The notes under the pieces were generated by a model, which saw only the letters and a list, made by a program, of their open reading frames with translations, was not told where the DNA came from and searched no databases. Of a stretch of 64,000 bases of DNA, positions 17,478 through 29,300 are shown piece after piece. Origin of the DNA: Candidatus Heimdallarchaeota archaeon (GTDB lineage: Archaea; Asgardarchaeota; Heimdallarchaeia; Heimdallarchaeales; Heimdallarchaeaceae); the NCBI GenBank assembly GCA_019057815.1, contig JAHLWR010000006.1:1-64000 (forward strand). Direction: 5' to 3'. Numbering within the stretch: the first letter of the stretch is position 1; every line of letters begins with the position of its first letter. The position numbers were made by a program, and so were the translations under genes.

Positions 17478-17804
17478 CTATTCAATAAAAGTGAAAATAG
17501 CATATTTATTCTCAGTTTGTTCTAATTTTGCTGTGTAATAGTTTTCCCATTGTTGTTGATCTTCAGGGGTTGTAGTATCTAGTATACCAAAACTCAGCCT
17601 GTCTTTCTTTTTTGTTCTTTTGATGATAATTACATTACCATTACTCTTAATAACTATTCTTCCCCTAGAATCCAGCTCTTCAAACGAAAAAATACCAATA
17701 CTTTTTGTACCATCATCATAAGTATTCAAAAGGTTTAATTCGCCAATATCCCAATTAATTACAAGTTTATATGCGTCATGTAATTTAAGATTTTTCTGAC
17801 TCAT
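17478..17804 (-). CDS. 108-residue protein of unknown function
   Basis: A small soluble protein of mixed beta-strand character (KLVINWDIGELNLL, IVIKSNGNVIIIKR, KYAIFTFIE) with no recognised motif. It lies antisense to its neighbours between hyuA and the truncated hyuB. The start is taken as ATG 17804; a GTG at 17813 would add three residues. The alternation of strands and turns could be a small beta-barrel or PH-like fold, which is a guess. Confidence 0.6.
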   Translation of the reverse strand: MSQKNLKLHDAYKLVINWDIGELNLLNTYDDGTKSIGIFSFEELDSRGRIVIKSNGNVIIIKRTKKKDRLSFGILDTTTPEDQQQWENYYTAKLEQTENKYAIFTFIE

Positions 17805-17913
17805 TTTTATCACACAGGTTTTCTAAAATTAATTTAATCACTAATTAATAAAGAAATAGATATTTAAACCTAACAAAGAACCAAGAAATAATAAAAAAAG
17901 TGCTGACATACCA

Positions 17914-18294
17914 ATGACTAAATTCTCTCTCATTGAAGTTCAAGTAATAAATCAAGCACTAAAAAATGTAGCCTTAGAAACTGGGATTGTTCTACAGAAT
18001 TCGGCATTCTCTCCAAATATAAGGGAAAGATTAGATTTTTCTAGTGCAATTCTTGATTCTGAATGTAGACTAGTAGCTCAAGCTGAGCACATACCGGTTC
18101 ATTTAGGGGCAATGCCAGAGTCAGTGAAGTGTATTGTTTCATATATTGGTTTAGATAACCTGCTTGAAGGGGACATCTACATCGGAAATAACCCCTACTA
18201 TGGTGGAACACATCTGCCTGATATAACTGTTGTAAAACCAATCTTTTACCAGCAACAATTAGTAGGTTACATTGCTAATCGTTGCCATCATTAA
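17914..18294 (+). pseudogene. Truncated hyuB (N-terminal 126 residues)
   Basis: The frame encodes only the first part of HyuB and stops right after NRCHH, where intact HyuB continues with ADVGPIHG. Over about 120 residues it is roughly 83 percent identical by eye to the intact HyuB at 30879. The last 62 bp before the break are identical in both copies. It follows hyuA, so it is probably the broken original partner of that gene. Loss of more than 75 percent of the protein makes it non-functional as a hydrolase subunit. Confidence 0.85.
18229..18290 (+). repeat. 62-bp direct repeat, copy 1 (in truncated hyuB)
   Basis: This stretch, beginning gttgtaaaaccaatctttta and ending gttgccatca, is identical to 31185-31246 while the flanking hyuB sequence differs at many silent positions. 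It ends exactly where copy 1 loses homology to hyuB. Confidence 0.92.
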
Positions 18295-18632
18295 CATGTG
18301 GGGAAAGAAAATATCATCTTAATCTCAGACTGATAAGAGAAAGATATTGGGTTGATTTTTTAAGTGTTTTTTATGAATGATAATCGAGTTACAAGGTAGA
18401 AGATTATACTATAGTTACAGATGAAAAAGAATCTATAGTTACTCAAAATACTACAAATGAAGGCATTAAAAGAGGATATTAGAAGGAAAATTCTTTCCCG
18501 AAATATCTTTAATATTCTTTTTTGTGATTTTCTGAGATTAGAGTCTATTAAAAACGATTGGTTATAAAGAATCATAGTTTACATATACTATAGATTAAAT
18601 AAATTATGGTTAATCTTCACTCTGTTGGCTAT
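18295..18632. other. Intergenic region after truncated hyuB
   Basis: 338 bp of very AT-rich sequence with no convincing gene. A short open stretch near 18400-18479 (EDYTIVTDEKESIV and onward to a TAG) lacks a start codon and might be debris. No insertion sequence end or inverted repeat was recognised here. Confidence 0.4.
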
Positions 18633-20366
18633 CTAGTGTTTGGAACGTTTACGCAGGTAAACCCAAACTGGAACAGTTATGATAGTTACCCATACAGGTA
18701 GAAGGTAGAGACCAAACAATCGTCCTAAAAAGCGTTTTGTTGGTGTGTAACACTTACACCCGTGTTCTTCACCATCGGTTTGACCATTATTATCACTATC
18801 AGGATTGTTGGGATCAGTTCCAAATACATTTATCTCTTCCCAATCACAGAGACAATCTCCATCCGTATCAGGATTAAAGAGAGAAGTGTGGTAAACCATT
18901 GCTTCTTCATAATTAGTCAACCCATCTCCATCCTTATCCTTAGAAGCATCGTCTTTCAAAGGGTTAAGACCAACTTGCACTTCCCAACCATCTAAGAATC
19001 CATCTGAATCAGTGTCAGGGTTTGAACTATCAGTCCCATAAAAACTCTCTGTCAAATCATCCAGATAATCGCCATCGCTATCCATCCAACCTGTACGAAA
19101 CATGGACCCTTGAGCAGTACGCCAAGGAGCAGCATTCCCATATGTATCGTTTAGTAAAGATAAGCAGTAAAGATTATAATTGTGAGAACCAAAAAGTATC
19201 TCTAATCTACCATCCATATCTAGATCTGCAATACATGCAGAAGGGCCTACATAGTCACCCACAGGGAATGACCACTTGGGCGTTCCTTGATGATCAAGAC
19301 AGTAGAAATTATCACCATATGACCCGACAAGAATCTCCAAAAAACCATCACTATCAAGGTCAACGGCACAAGGATCTGAAACCCCTCCACCAAGGTAAAA
19401 AGACCATTTCAACTCCCCTTCCTTATTAAGACAATATATTTTGCCATCAAAACCTCCTGTCCCCACTAATATCTCTAAAGTTCCGTCTCTATCAAGATCA
19501 CTTATTATGGGAGATGTAACTATACTATCCGGAGTTGTATAATTCCATTTCTGTTCACCATTCGAGCTCAAACAATAAAGATGTTCATCCCAGGAACCTA
19601 CAAAGATTTCAAGCAATCCATCTTCATCTATATCTGCAACACATGCAGATCCAGTTATTATTCCGTGAGTGTTATATATCCATTCCATCTCCCCTGTGTG
19701 ACTTACACAGTAGAGTTTTCCATCCCACGAACCAAAAATGACCTCTAAAGTACCATCATTATCTAAATCAGCTACACAAGCAGTAGAAAAAATAGCTTTG
19801 CCAGTTTGATAAGACCACTTTTTCTCACCATCAGCAGAGAAACAATACATTTTACCATTATCAGAACCAATAAGAATCTCCAATTTCTTGTCCCCGTCTA
19901 AGTCTGCAATAGAGGGAGATGAGTCAATATTACTATAGATCGAGTAATTCCATTCCTCTGTTCCTATATGGCTAATACAGTGAAGTTTAGTATCCAAGGA
20001 ACCAACTAGTATTTCTAGAGTACCATCGTTATCTAAATCTGCAACTGCAGGAGAAGTTACGATGTTTGAACCTGTTTCATAGGACCATACAACATTACCT
20101 GAATAATCCAAACAATATAGGTAGCGATCATTAGATGTAATCAGAACCTCTAGTAAACCATTTCCGTCAAGGTCAGCGACAGCTTGACAAGACCTGATAG
20201 TGCTATTTGTTTGAAAAATCCACTCCAGTTTGAAATTGGAATCTTGATCTTCAATTACACTATCTACAATAAAACTTGCTTCATAATTAGGCATATTGTT
20301 AATCATAGATAATCTGGATACGACAATCATAATCAATAAGGTAGTCTTGAAAAGTCTTCTAGTCAT
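18633..20366 (-). CDS. Secreted FG-GAP/PQQ-like propeller protein with TSP3 repeats and C-terminal anchor
   Basis: A 577-residue surface protein. A hydrophobic signal segment occupies residues 1-25. Residues about 50-430 contain eight repeats of the type VADLDNDGTLEILVGS followed by YCLsxxGxxxWxY, giving a calcium-binding beta-propeller of FG-GAP/VCBS type with PQQ-like tryptophan docking. Residues about 435-540 carry thrombospondin type 3-like calcium loops (DSDGDYLDD, NPDTDSDGFLDGWE, DKDGDGLTNYEE, NPDTDGDCLCDWEE). A transmembrane helix (LLPVWVTIITVPVWVYL) with the basic end RKRSKH anchors the C-terminus. It is probably an extracellular adhesin or binding protein. It is divergent from the subtilase, which carries the same repeats, so both may work at the same cell surface. 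Confidence 0.88.
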   Translation of the reverse strand: MTRRLFKTTLLIMIVVSRLSMINNMPNYEASFIVDSVIEDQDSNFKLEWIFQTNSTIRSCQAVADLDGNGLLEVLITSNDRYLYCLDYSGNVVWSYETGSNIVTSPAVADLDNDGTLEILVGSLDTKLHCISHIGTEEWNYSIYSNIDSSPSIADLDGDKKLEILIGSDNGKMYCFSADGEKKWSYQTGKAIFSTACVADLDNDGTLEVIFGSWDGKLYCVSHTGEMEWIYNTHGIITGSACVADIDEDGLLEIFVGSWDEHLYCLSSNGEQKWNYTTPDSIVTSPIISDLDRDGTLEILVGTGGFDGKIYCLNKEGELKWSFYLGGGVSDPCAVDLDSDGFLEILVGSYGDNFYCLDHQGTPKWSFPVGDYVGPSACIADLDMDGRLEILFGSHNYNLYCLSLLNDTYGNAAPWRTAQGSMFRTGWMDSDGDYLDDLTESFYGTDSSNPDTDSDGFLDGWEVQVGLNPLKDDASKDKDGDGLTNYEEAMVYHTSLFNPDTDGDCLCDWEEINVFGTDPNNPDSDNNGQTDGEEHGCKCYTPTKRFLGRLFGLYLLPVWVTIITVPVWVYLRKRSKH

Positions 20367-20547
20367 CTCAATTAAGAGTCATTAACAAAAGATGCTCATA
20401 AATCTTATGGTTCTAATATTAAAGCTAAGGATACTATGTTTTTTGATGGTTTTAAGACAACATAAAACATCAATCATGTGATAGAAAGAAAAAATAATTC
20501 TCTAATATACGAAAAGTTTATAGATTTAATAAACTTATTCCATTATT

Positions 20548-22590
20548 ATGAAAATTCCAAAAAACTTTATTCTAATATTTCTTTTAGTTTTACAGATATT
20601 GACACAATCGGTTCCTTTATCATCCAACAATTCGACAATTAACTACTCTATTCCCAATTATCTGACAAAAGAGATAATTTTTCAAACAGAATCTTTTTCA
20701 GATACACACCTTTCTAGTCAGTATTTTCTCTGCAGTGAAGGGGATTATTATCTACCTGACATGGAGATTACAGCTATCACTCCAGGTATTGATGAACTTT
20801 CATGGGGAACGGATTGGATAGATGCAGAACTTGTGTGGGGTGGAACAGAAGATGCAACCTCTGTTTCTCTTAATGAACCAGCAGGAGAAGGAATTAAGAT
20901 AGCTATTATTGATTCTGGAATGGACTTCTTGCACCAAGATCTTGATGATAATTTTGTATTAGGTTACAATGCAGTCTATGATACAGATGATATTACAGAG
21001 TCTGGTAGCCATGGAACATATGTTTCGGGTGTTATTGGCGCAGAAGACAATAATATACCTAGTACAATAGGTGTAGCACCACTGGCATCGCTTTATCCTA
21101 TAAAAGTAGTTGATAATAATGGTGCAATATTCAGTTCATACATAATAGATGCAATAGAATGGGCTATAGCGAACGAAATGGATATTATTAATATAAGCTT
21201 GGGGGGTCAATATTATAATCCTAGTGTTCAAAATGCTATTAATGATGCATGGAATGCAGGTATTGTTATTGTAGCAGGAGCAGGGAATATAGACTCACAA
21301 CATCCCAATCCTGATATCTTGTATCCTGCAGCATATGACAATGTTATAGCTGTAGGGAGTTTAATTCCTATATATAATCCTTCAAATGAGGTAATAGCTG
21401 TTGAACACAATCCAAGTAGTTGCCATGGAGCTGGAATCACTTTAACTGCCCCAGGTTCAGCAATCCTAACAACGCAGAATGGAGGAGGATATGTTGAAGT
21501 AGGAGGTACTTCTATCGCCTCACCTATGGTTGCAGGAGTAGTCGCGCTGATGTTTAGTGCAAACTATTTTCTCACTCCTGATGAAGTATATGATATTCTT
21601 ACTGAATTTGCTTTTGATCTAGGTGATTATGGCTATGACCTATTATATGGATATGGACAAGTGCGCGCTGATATAGCAGTTTATGAAGCTGAACGAACTA
21701 ATCCATCTGATTCTGATGGCGATGGATTATATGATAGAGAAGAAATGAGACTAGGAACTAGTTATTCTAGCAGTGACAGTGATGACGATGGGTTAACTGA
21801 TTATGAAGAAGTAAACGGTGTATATGACATGAATGAGGATGGAGATTATCTGGATGCAGGAGAAAACCATGGTTACATAACTGATCCAACTTTGATTGAT
21901 ACTGATGGTGATTTATTAAGCGACTATGAAGAAATAAACGGTAAATACGACTTCAATGATGATGGAGATTATGATGATGCAGGAGAAGACCATGGTTACA
22001 TAACTGATCCTAATGATCGTGATACTGATAATGATCTACTATTAGACTATTTTGAGATAACCTGGTATTTCACTAATCCTCTTAATCCAGATACTGACAA
22101 TGATGGCTTAACTGATGGGGAAGAGGAGTATACTTACGATACAGATTCTCTTGATCCTGATACTGATAATGATTATCTTAAGGATGGTTGGGAAGTGACT
22201 CATTCATATCAAGGTGTGGATTTTGATCCATTGGATGGTAGTGATGGTTGGACAGATCACGATAATGATGGTTTATATACTGGTTTTGAAGTTAAGTTCA
22301 TTTATACTCTCTGGAACGATCCTGATACAGATAATGATGGATGGGATGATGGAGTGGAAGTATACTGTGGTTCTGACCCTCTTGATATTAGTGACACTCC
22401 CCTCTCAGATTATGATGGTGACGGAATTACGAACTACGATGAATGTTATCTTTATGGTACCGACCCCTATGATTCTGATACTGATGGGGATAACTTTAGT
22501 GATTATAGAGAAATCTTTTTGCTGGGCACTGACCCCTTAGATCCAAATGATCCCCCAGGAGGCCCTCCAGGAGGAGGATTTTTCCCTTAG
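20548..22590 (+). CDS. Secreted subtilisin-like protease (S8) with TSP3 repeats
   Basis: A 680-residue exoprotease. The signal peptide is at residues 5-23 (FILIFLLVLQILTQSVPLSS). The catalytic triad is Asp in IAIIDSGMD (about 127), His in GSHGTYVSGVIG (about 154) and Ser in GGTSIASPMVAG (about 325), with the oxyanion Asn in AGAGNID. A pro-region precedes residue 100. From about residue 390 the protein consists of TSP3-type calcium repeats (DSDGDGLYDREE, DSDDDGLTDYEE, DTDNDGLTDGEE and others), which rigidify extracellular stalks. It ends in a Pro-Gly tail (PPGGPPGGGFFP) with no membrane anchor. Calcium dependence is inferred from the many DxDxDG loops. Confidence 0.93.
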   Translation: MKIPKNFILIFLLVLQILTQSVPLSSNNSTINYSIPNYLTKEIIFQTESFSDTHLSSQYFLCSEGDYYLPDMEITAITPGIDELSWGTDWIDAELVWGGTEDATSVSLNEPAGEGIKIAIIDSGMDFLHQDLDDNFVLGYNAVYDTDDITESGSHGTYVSGVIGAEDNNIPSTIGVAPLASLYPIKVVDNNGAIFSSYIIDAIEWAIANEMDIINISLGGQYYNPSVQNAINDAWNAGIVIVAGAGNIDSQHPNPDILYPAAYDNVIAVGSLIPIYNPSNEVIAVEHNPSSCHGAGITLTAPGSAILTTQNGGGYVEVGGTSIASPMVAGVVALMFSANYFLTPDEVYDILTEFAFDLGDYGYDLLYGYGQVRADIAVYEAERTNPSDSDGDGLYDREEMRLGTSYSSSDSDDDGLTDYEEVNGVYDMNEDGDYLDAGENHGYITDPTLIDTDGDLLSDYEEINGKYDFNDDGDYDDAGEDHGYITDPNDRDTDNDLLLDYFEITWYFTNPLNPDTDNDGLTDGEEEYTYDTDSLDPDTDNDYLKDGWEVTHSYQGVDFDPLDGSDGWTDHDNDGLYTGFEVKFIYTLWNDPDTDNDGWDDGVEVYCGSDPLDISDTPLSDYDGDGITNYDECYLYGTDPYDSDTDGDNFSDYREIFLLGTDPLDPNDPPGGPPGGGFFP

Positions 22591-22653
22591 TTCACTTTCC
22601 TTCCTTCTTTTTTCCTTCTTTTTGATTGTTCATGTTTTTCACAGTTATTACAA

Positions 22654-22752
22654 TATACTGATAGTGCTGGGTTAACGGATTACAATGAGATAGTAAATAG
22701 AGGTAGTGAAACCACAGATTCTACAAATCCTTTAGGAGATTTGGTACTATAA
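22654..22752 (+). pseudogene. Degenerate TSP3-repeat fragment
   Basis: An open stretch without start codon reads YTDSAGLTDYNEIVNRG and then DSTNPLGDLVL before TAA. This is the TSP3 pattern seen in the subtilase just upstream. It probably represents the decayed 3' end of a duplicated or longer protease gene. Confidence 0.5.
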
Positions 22753-23304
22753 CATGAAATAAGCATACTACTACTTTTTTTTCATCTATAAATATAAGAC
22801 AACAAATATATAAATTGATAAAAACACCACACTTAACCTATCTTCTTCTCAATCCCATCTTTCGAAGTGTAAGGCTAACATAGTAAAAAAAACGTAAAAA
22901 TTAATGGGAAAGGATAAACATGTCTGAAAAAAATCTTGATATTGAAACTATTCTCTATCAGTAATTAAAGAAAAAGAAAAACAAGAACAAAAACCCTCAG
23001 AAAATGCAAAAGACAACTTATTAGAATAGAAATGCTATAGATTCGTGTCTTTATAGAGGTTTTAATGCTAGTGGGAGCATTTAGAAACAGAAATTCTATT
23101 TAATCGGTTTTTCAGTATATGAATATAGAAATTATTATTATGCCAATACTAAGCGAATTTTATTACTATATTACATTTTTTCCTCCTTGCTTATAAATGA
23201 ATTCTAACATAAGAGAGTGATTACAAATGGCTAAAAAGGGTTAAGAATATACATCTATTCTTTCTTGCGGGTTTGGTAAAGATAGGTGAAAGTCACTGAA
23301 AACG
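22753..23304. other. Intergenic region before the giant gene
   Basis: About 550 bp, very AT-rich. A start codon with good spacing to GGAAAGGA at 22922 opens a 14-codon frame (MSEKNLDIETILYQ), and a shifted frame continues with IKEKEKQEQKPSENAKDN, so this may be a frameshifted small gene. No other structure was recognised. Confidence 0.35.
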
Positions 23305-26300
23305 ATGATTGAGCGATTAAGAGGAGGTTTAAGGAAAAAGAGTGAAGTTTTTTCTTTCTTTATATCAATTCTTAGAAAAAATATATTACAAAAAGAAGCG
23401 AAAAAGAGAAAAACTTCATTTCAGATCAAAATCTTCATATTATTGATACTTGTATCTATAATCTTTCAGAGGGTTAATGCAGAAGAACATTCTAATTCTT
23501 ATCTGGAAAATTCCGCTATAACTCTCCTTCCCCAAGATATTGTTTTTGAGTATAACTCAACCTTTAGCAATCAATCTTTTACTGTTGAACTCTCTCACAT
23601 TGAACTTGATGTTTTTAACTGCTTTAATCTCTTTTTCAAACAAGAAGGGGATAAAACCGATGGATCATTAAAAGTTGTCTTTCTATTCGATGGTGCGGGG
23701 ATTGAATTTATAATCTCACGTTTATATCAAGACCAACAAGAACATAATTTGACGCAAGCATTTGTTTATCCAGTTAAATTCAACGGAACAATGAATCTGA
23801 CAATAACTTGTGAAGGTCAAACATCTTATTTTCATTCAGGTTCATTACAAATATTTTGCACAACAGCGATCAAAGCAGTTGAAATTCCTTTTTTATCAGA
23901 TACAACCATTACTCTTCCTACGCTCCCCAATTCTTTTTCCTTTAGGGGAAGTGTTGCATCACCCGTATCTAGGTGTGTAATGACTGCGTTTTATAACATG
24001 GAAAAATTAGACAAACTTAATGTTTCGCTTTCCTTTACTTCAATTTCCTTTACAGCTTTCTCGCAATATGTTGAAGTAGAACTCAACAATCAAGTTATAG
24101 TAACAGAGGAATTTGATGATGGAATAACGACTACTTTAGTCTTTATTCTTCCAATAGATACTGGCTTAAACTTTCTTTCCTTCTATTTTGTTGTTAGTAA
24201 GAGCGTCGATATTTTTCACTTTACAGACATTCAAATAGATGGATTTATCTTCTCTTTTGAAGATTCTCTTCCAGAGAACATTCTAAGTTATAATCATTGG
24301 GAAGGAGATGAAATAGACCACACTTTTGATATTTCTGTACTAAAACCTATTGCGAATAACAGTCACCAACAGATTTTATATATAAATTTGAATTATGGAT
24401 GTTTAGGTTCAATAATCTCTCCAGCTTATTATGAGCTTTACTCAGGAACAGAAATTTATTCTGGAGAACTGACAGAAAGTGAGCAGAGACAATCTCAAAC
24501 TATAAAAATTAACACTTTTACAACTACTTATGATGTTCCTTTGCTTTTTAGAATTCATGGCTCAGTAGAAGGAGAAGGAATATTTTTCATTCTCAATACC
24601 AGCACAATAGAAATAAAACATGTTCTCGAATTTACAGATGAAGCAACTGAACAGTTTGAGAGTGTGTTTACCAAGGAAGAAATAATTCTTTCTTCTATTT
24701 CTGAAACCGTTACCCGTACTTACTTTGATGTATTTAGTACTTCATCTTATTCAACTAGATGTAATATCTCGTTATCACTTACTTTGTTCACCGAAACATA
24801 TTTTCCTGTTGAAAAGATTGATATTAATCTAAGAGTTGGTAATCAAGAATATTTCTTTGGAAGTATCAAGGATAGAATAGAGATTAATGTCGTTAAAGAA
24901 TTAGCGATTCTTCGAGGATATCACGAGGTAGAGTTAACGCTTGTAATCTATATGAGCGGAACGACGATTACCTTACAAAATGTTCGATATACCCTCATTC
25001 CTTCTACAATTGTTGAGTTACCAACTTATAACAATCCTGTTAATGACGAAACTAGTGAACCAAAGAAGGTTATTAACCCCTCAAAACCTCTTTTCATGGG
25101 TATCGAGTATGGGATTGATGGTTTAATGATTGTAATCTTTATTTGGCACTTTTTCAGTAAGAAAAAGGGGAAAAAAGAGGATTTGGTTGAAGGAGGAGAG
25201 ATAGTTGAGCTACAAATGGAAGGCTACAACTTACATCGAGGACATTATTCTAAGTTTAGAAGAAGTGTCAAGAGTTGGAGGCTTGAAAAGAAAGTATCTA
25301 TATTGAAAACAATATTATTACCCATTAGTATATTTTATCTAACGGGTAAAATAATTATTCTCAATTTTCTAACAGATCAAATGAATATAATAGCAACAAA
25401 TGGAATATTTGAGCTTAAGTCTCCTTCACTCAGTTGGGGGTATCTAAGTTTCGCAGTTTGTGTATATTTATCAACCCTTGAGTTATTCTGTATTTTCGTT
25501 CTTGTTACGCGTTCTACCTTTTATGAAGATTATTTTGGTGCAATAAAACTCTTAGGAAGAATCCTAATATTTCCTTTTATTATTTCATGGATTTTACTCT
25601 TTCTGTATATTTCCCGTAACACACATAGTTTCTCAACCTGGAATACAGGTCTCCTTTTCCTTTGTTTTCTTATTATGCACCTTTTCAGTAAAAGATTAGG
25701 AAAAGCGATTATAAAAAAACATGAGTTTGTCTTCTACAATTTCAAGAAAACGGGAAGAATGAAAGTAAAGTTAATAAAAAATGAGCCCTACCTCCCATCC
25801 CTTAACCCTTCAAATCCACTAGGGAACTCTTCTATTTCTTCTGGTAAATGGAGTGAAAAAGAACTTGAGAAGTACAAAATGCTCTTGTTTACTACCATAG
25901 TCTATAAGATTCGTCCCAATGTTCCTGTAAGTCCTCATCGTCTTGCTGATCTTGCCGATATTCCTATAGAACTCATAGAAAAACTTCTTCTTGAACTTTG
26001 CAACAACAATCCTGCTCTCGGAAAATATTACCATACTGAACAAGTTTTCATACGTCACTTAGATTCAAATAAAAAAGTACTTGATTTGAGAAATACCTCT
26101 CAAAGACAAAACGATGAAAACAATGAAAACAATTACCCCACATCAAAACACGAAATAATACCAAGTAGCAATAATTCGTTTCGTGATCTCAATACTGAAG
26201 CAAGGAATGAGACAAATAAAGTAAATTCACCTATGAAATTGGAAGAACAATCATCCTTATCCAATTCCAAACTGTTAGTTTTTTATTCTAAAATAAAATA

Positions 26301-29300
26301 TCAATTCAAATCATATTTCACAAAAGATGTCCTTGAACATGTAAAAATTTACGGTACACTTCCTTTCGTAACACAAATAGTGCTTAGTTTATTTCTCTTT
26401 CTCCCAATTTTTTTCCTTTCTTGCAAAATTTTCTTCTATAATCCATGGATTAATATTATCTTTACTATTATTGGTGTATTTCTTCTCATTGAGCTGATTA
26501 ACATAACATTGAGACATATCGTAAGATATGACAAAAAAGGGTATTCAATACACCAAACAACAAACAATGTTGAAGCGAGTGAGAACTTAGAAAGAAAAAA
26601 TATGTTATTTAAATGTGAATCTGAAAATGACTTAATAGAAGAAAGAAGAGGTGATATTGTAATCAATGATGCATTTGAGGGAGAAACAGTTATCAAAGAA
26701 ATGGAAGATAATAATCAATTGGAAATTACTAAATTACCATATTTTTCTTGTGATGGTCAAGCTAGAATATTCGATTCAGTAGGAATATCTACAAAGATGA
26801 TTAATAGATATAAATTTGACAATTCTAGAATAAGATACAGTGATCATTTTATCAGAAACCTTTCATCAGTTGATTTTACACTTAATTTCAAAAATTTTAG
26901 TAACTCAGCAAATAAACCTTCAATGATTCCAGATGAATTATTAGTTAAACTTTTTGAAGCTAAATTTATTTCATCCACTGAAATTTGCACTTTTCTTAAA
27001 ATATTTCAGCTTGATACATCTAGAGGATTTAATTCTTTAGAACTGTTAGCTGAGTATCCTGAATTTACAGCAGAATTGGAAGCAATTGCAAATAGAATTA
27101 TTAATGATGGTTGGAGAAATCTTGCTTTTTTACAAATTGCTTGTATATATAGCAAGTTTATCAAGAATGAAGGAATCTCAGAGATCAGAAATTTACAAAC
27201 ATTTAGAGGAGAACTTCCTTACTTTAATGTCTTATATTTATTCTATCGACTAGCTTTTTATGCAAATAGATATATAAAATACAAAATTTCTTCATTACAA
27301 AGTTTTGATGAAAAAAAACTTAAAGCAATAAGTATTTGGGAAAATACAATTATTCCCAAACTGCGCTTTGAATTAGGAAATTTGATTGTATTTGGACTTG
27401 GTAAGAAAAATCAAGAAACAAAACAGATATCTGGTTTTAATAGAATGGTAACAACACAAAATGGGATATATTCTTTCAATATAGATAAATTAGACAATGA
27501 TTGGGGTCCTATAAGCATAATCAAGAGTGAATTAAGTTATACTCATACATCCTACACTGTTTCTATAAAAAACATATATGATTTAAGAAAGTTTTATCGT
27601 CTTAGAAACGGAGTGGATTTACTAACATGGAATGCTTTAATCGAATTCAAAGATTATGATGTAAAAAGTAAAGAGAGTACTTTAAGAAAGGGTTTTAGCC
27701 CAACGTACAATTTAGCAGAGAAGTTAGAACTAGGGGCAATACCATCTTTCTTTGTCGATAAAAAAGGTACAATAATAGACTTAACAAAATTTAATGCAAC
27801 TGAAGTATATAAACTTCTAAAGCTTAGAATGCTTTCTGAAGGATATTGGCAATTCTTTGATCAAGTTTCAATTAACAATTTTAGGTTCACTCCTCAGGGT
27901 AAACAAGTACCACCTGAATTAATGTATAGACTTGCAACAATGATTGATATTTTATGTGCTTCATCTGGATGTTTAAGAATCAAGAAGGTTTTCTTTAATG
28001 TAGATGAAAATAATATTGATAAAATAACAAAAGTTAGACAATTCTCTTTAGGAACACCTTTTGCAAATACTGTACTCAAAGAAATAGACATTCCTGCTGG
28101 GTTCTATATTTCAGTTAATATCTCTATATTAAAAGAATGTATTAATGAAATTGATTCAAATATATTAGAAAATAAGACAATTGAATTTGCATTTACAACC
28201 CGAGTAAGACTTCAATCTAACATCTATAATGTGCAACCTATAATCATCTATGGGCTAAAGGATAGAAATGGTAAAATTGACATTGTTTTTTCTGATTATT
28301 GGGAAATTGCAATTATAAATAGAGATCTTAATAAAAATACAGCTCAAGGAAGTAAAAGATACAATAATTCTCTTTCGTTAGAAGAATGGTATATGTATGG
28401 TACTGATGAAGCAATTGGAAAGGATATATGGATATCTAAAACAACAGATTATCAACAACAAATCAAACAATTGGAATTTGTGGATCCAACAAAACCAAAT
28501 GAAGGAATAATTAAGAAAGCATTCATTAGTATGCTAAGCTTTTATGAAAGACAAAAATACAGTAAAAAAATCAGATTTTCAAATAATGATACTAAAACTA
28601 AAAATATTCCTTATCTGACATTACTCAATACTGATGGGGCACCAATTTTTAGCAAGTTTAAAATAGATATGTCTAGGGGATTAATGGCATGTTTTGATCC
28701 AAAAAGATATAATATATCTAACATTGCTCCTATCATTTTGCATAATGCTAGAGAATTTTTACAACGATTTATAAGAACAAGAAAAGTACCTATAGTTCTA
28801 TCTTATTATGATGAAGTCTCTGAAATCTGGGAAACTACTATAGATTGGAAACATATAAATGATGCAATAAATTGCTTAGAGGATCTAAAGAATTTATTTG
28901 CTGTTGAATATAACAATATTGGTAAAATAGATAGTATGCTCTCTACTCAGAAGGAATCGCGTTATTTATACTATTCAATATTCAAATACCTACGTGATAT
29001 TCAGCTTTCTATACCTCTAAAAACTAAATGGGCTTTAGATAACGATAAAGATTATGGTTTAAAAATATTATATGCTAAAATACTTGATACAATTGACTAT
29101 TATCAAGATCTGTCAAAAACTCCCTATCTCAAAATCTATTCCCAAACAAAGAGAATAGATTCAGATATTAGTACTGCCATTAATATTATACCTGATCCAA
29201 TGGAATATGTTCATCATTGGACTACAGAGGTATCAAATAAAGAAAACAGTGTAAAAAACACAGAAATGTCGGAGTTTATAGAAAGAATATATGGTGCTTT

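Noticed and set aside
19022-19429. Long plus-strand frame inside the propeller gene
   Set aside because: It lies antisense to a protein with clear repeats and motifs, and its translation is low-complexity His/Gln-rich without family features.
22214-22540. 108-residue frame overlapping the subtilase tail
   Set aside because: It is a shifted reading of the Asp-rich calcium repeats, giving Met/Ile-rich nonsense.
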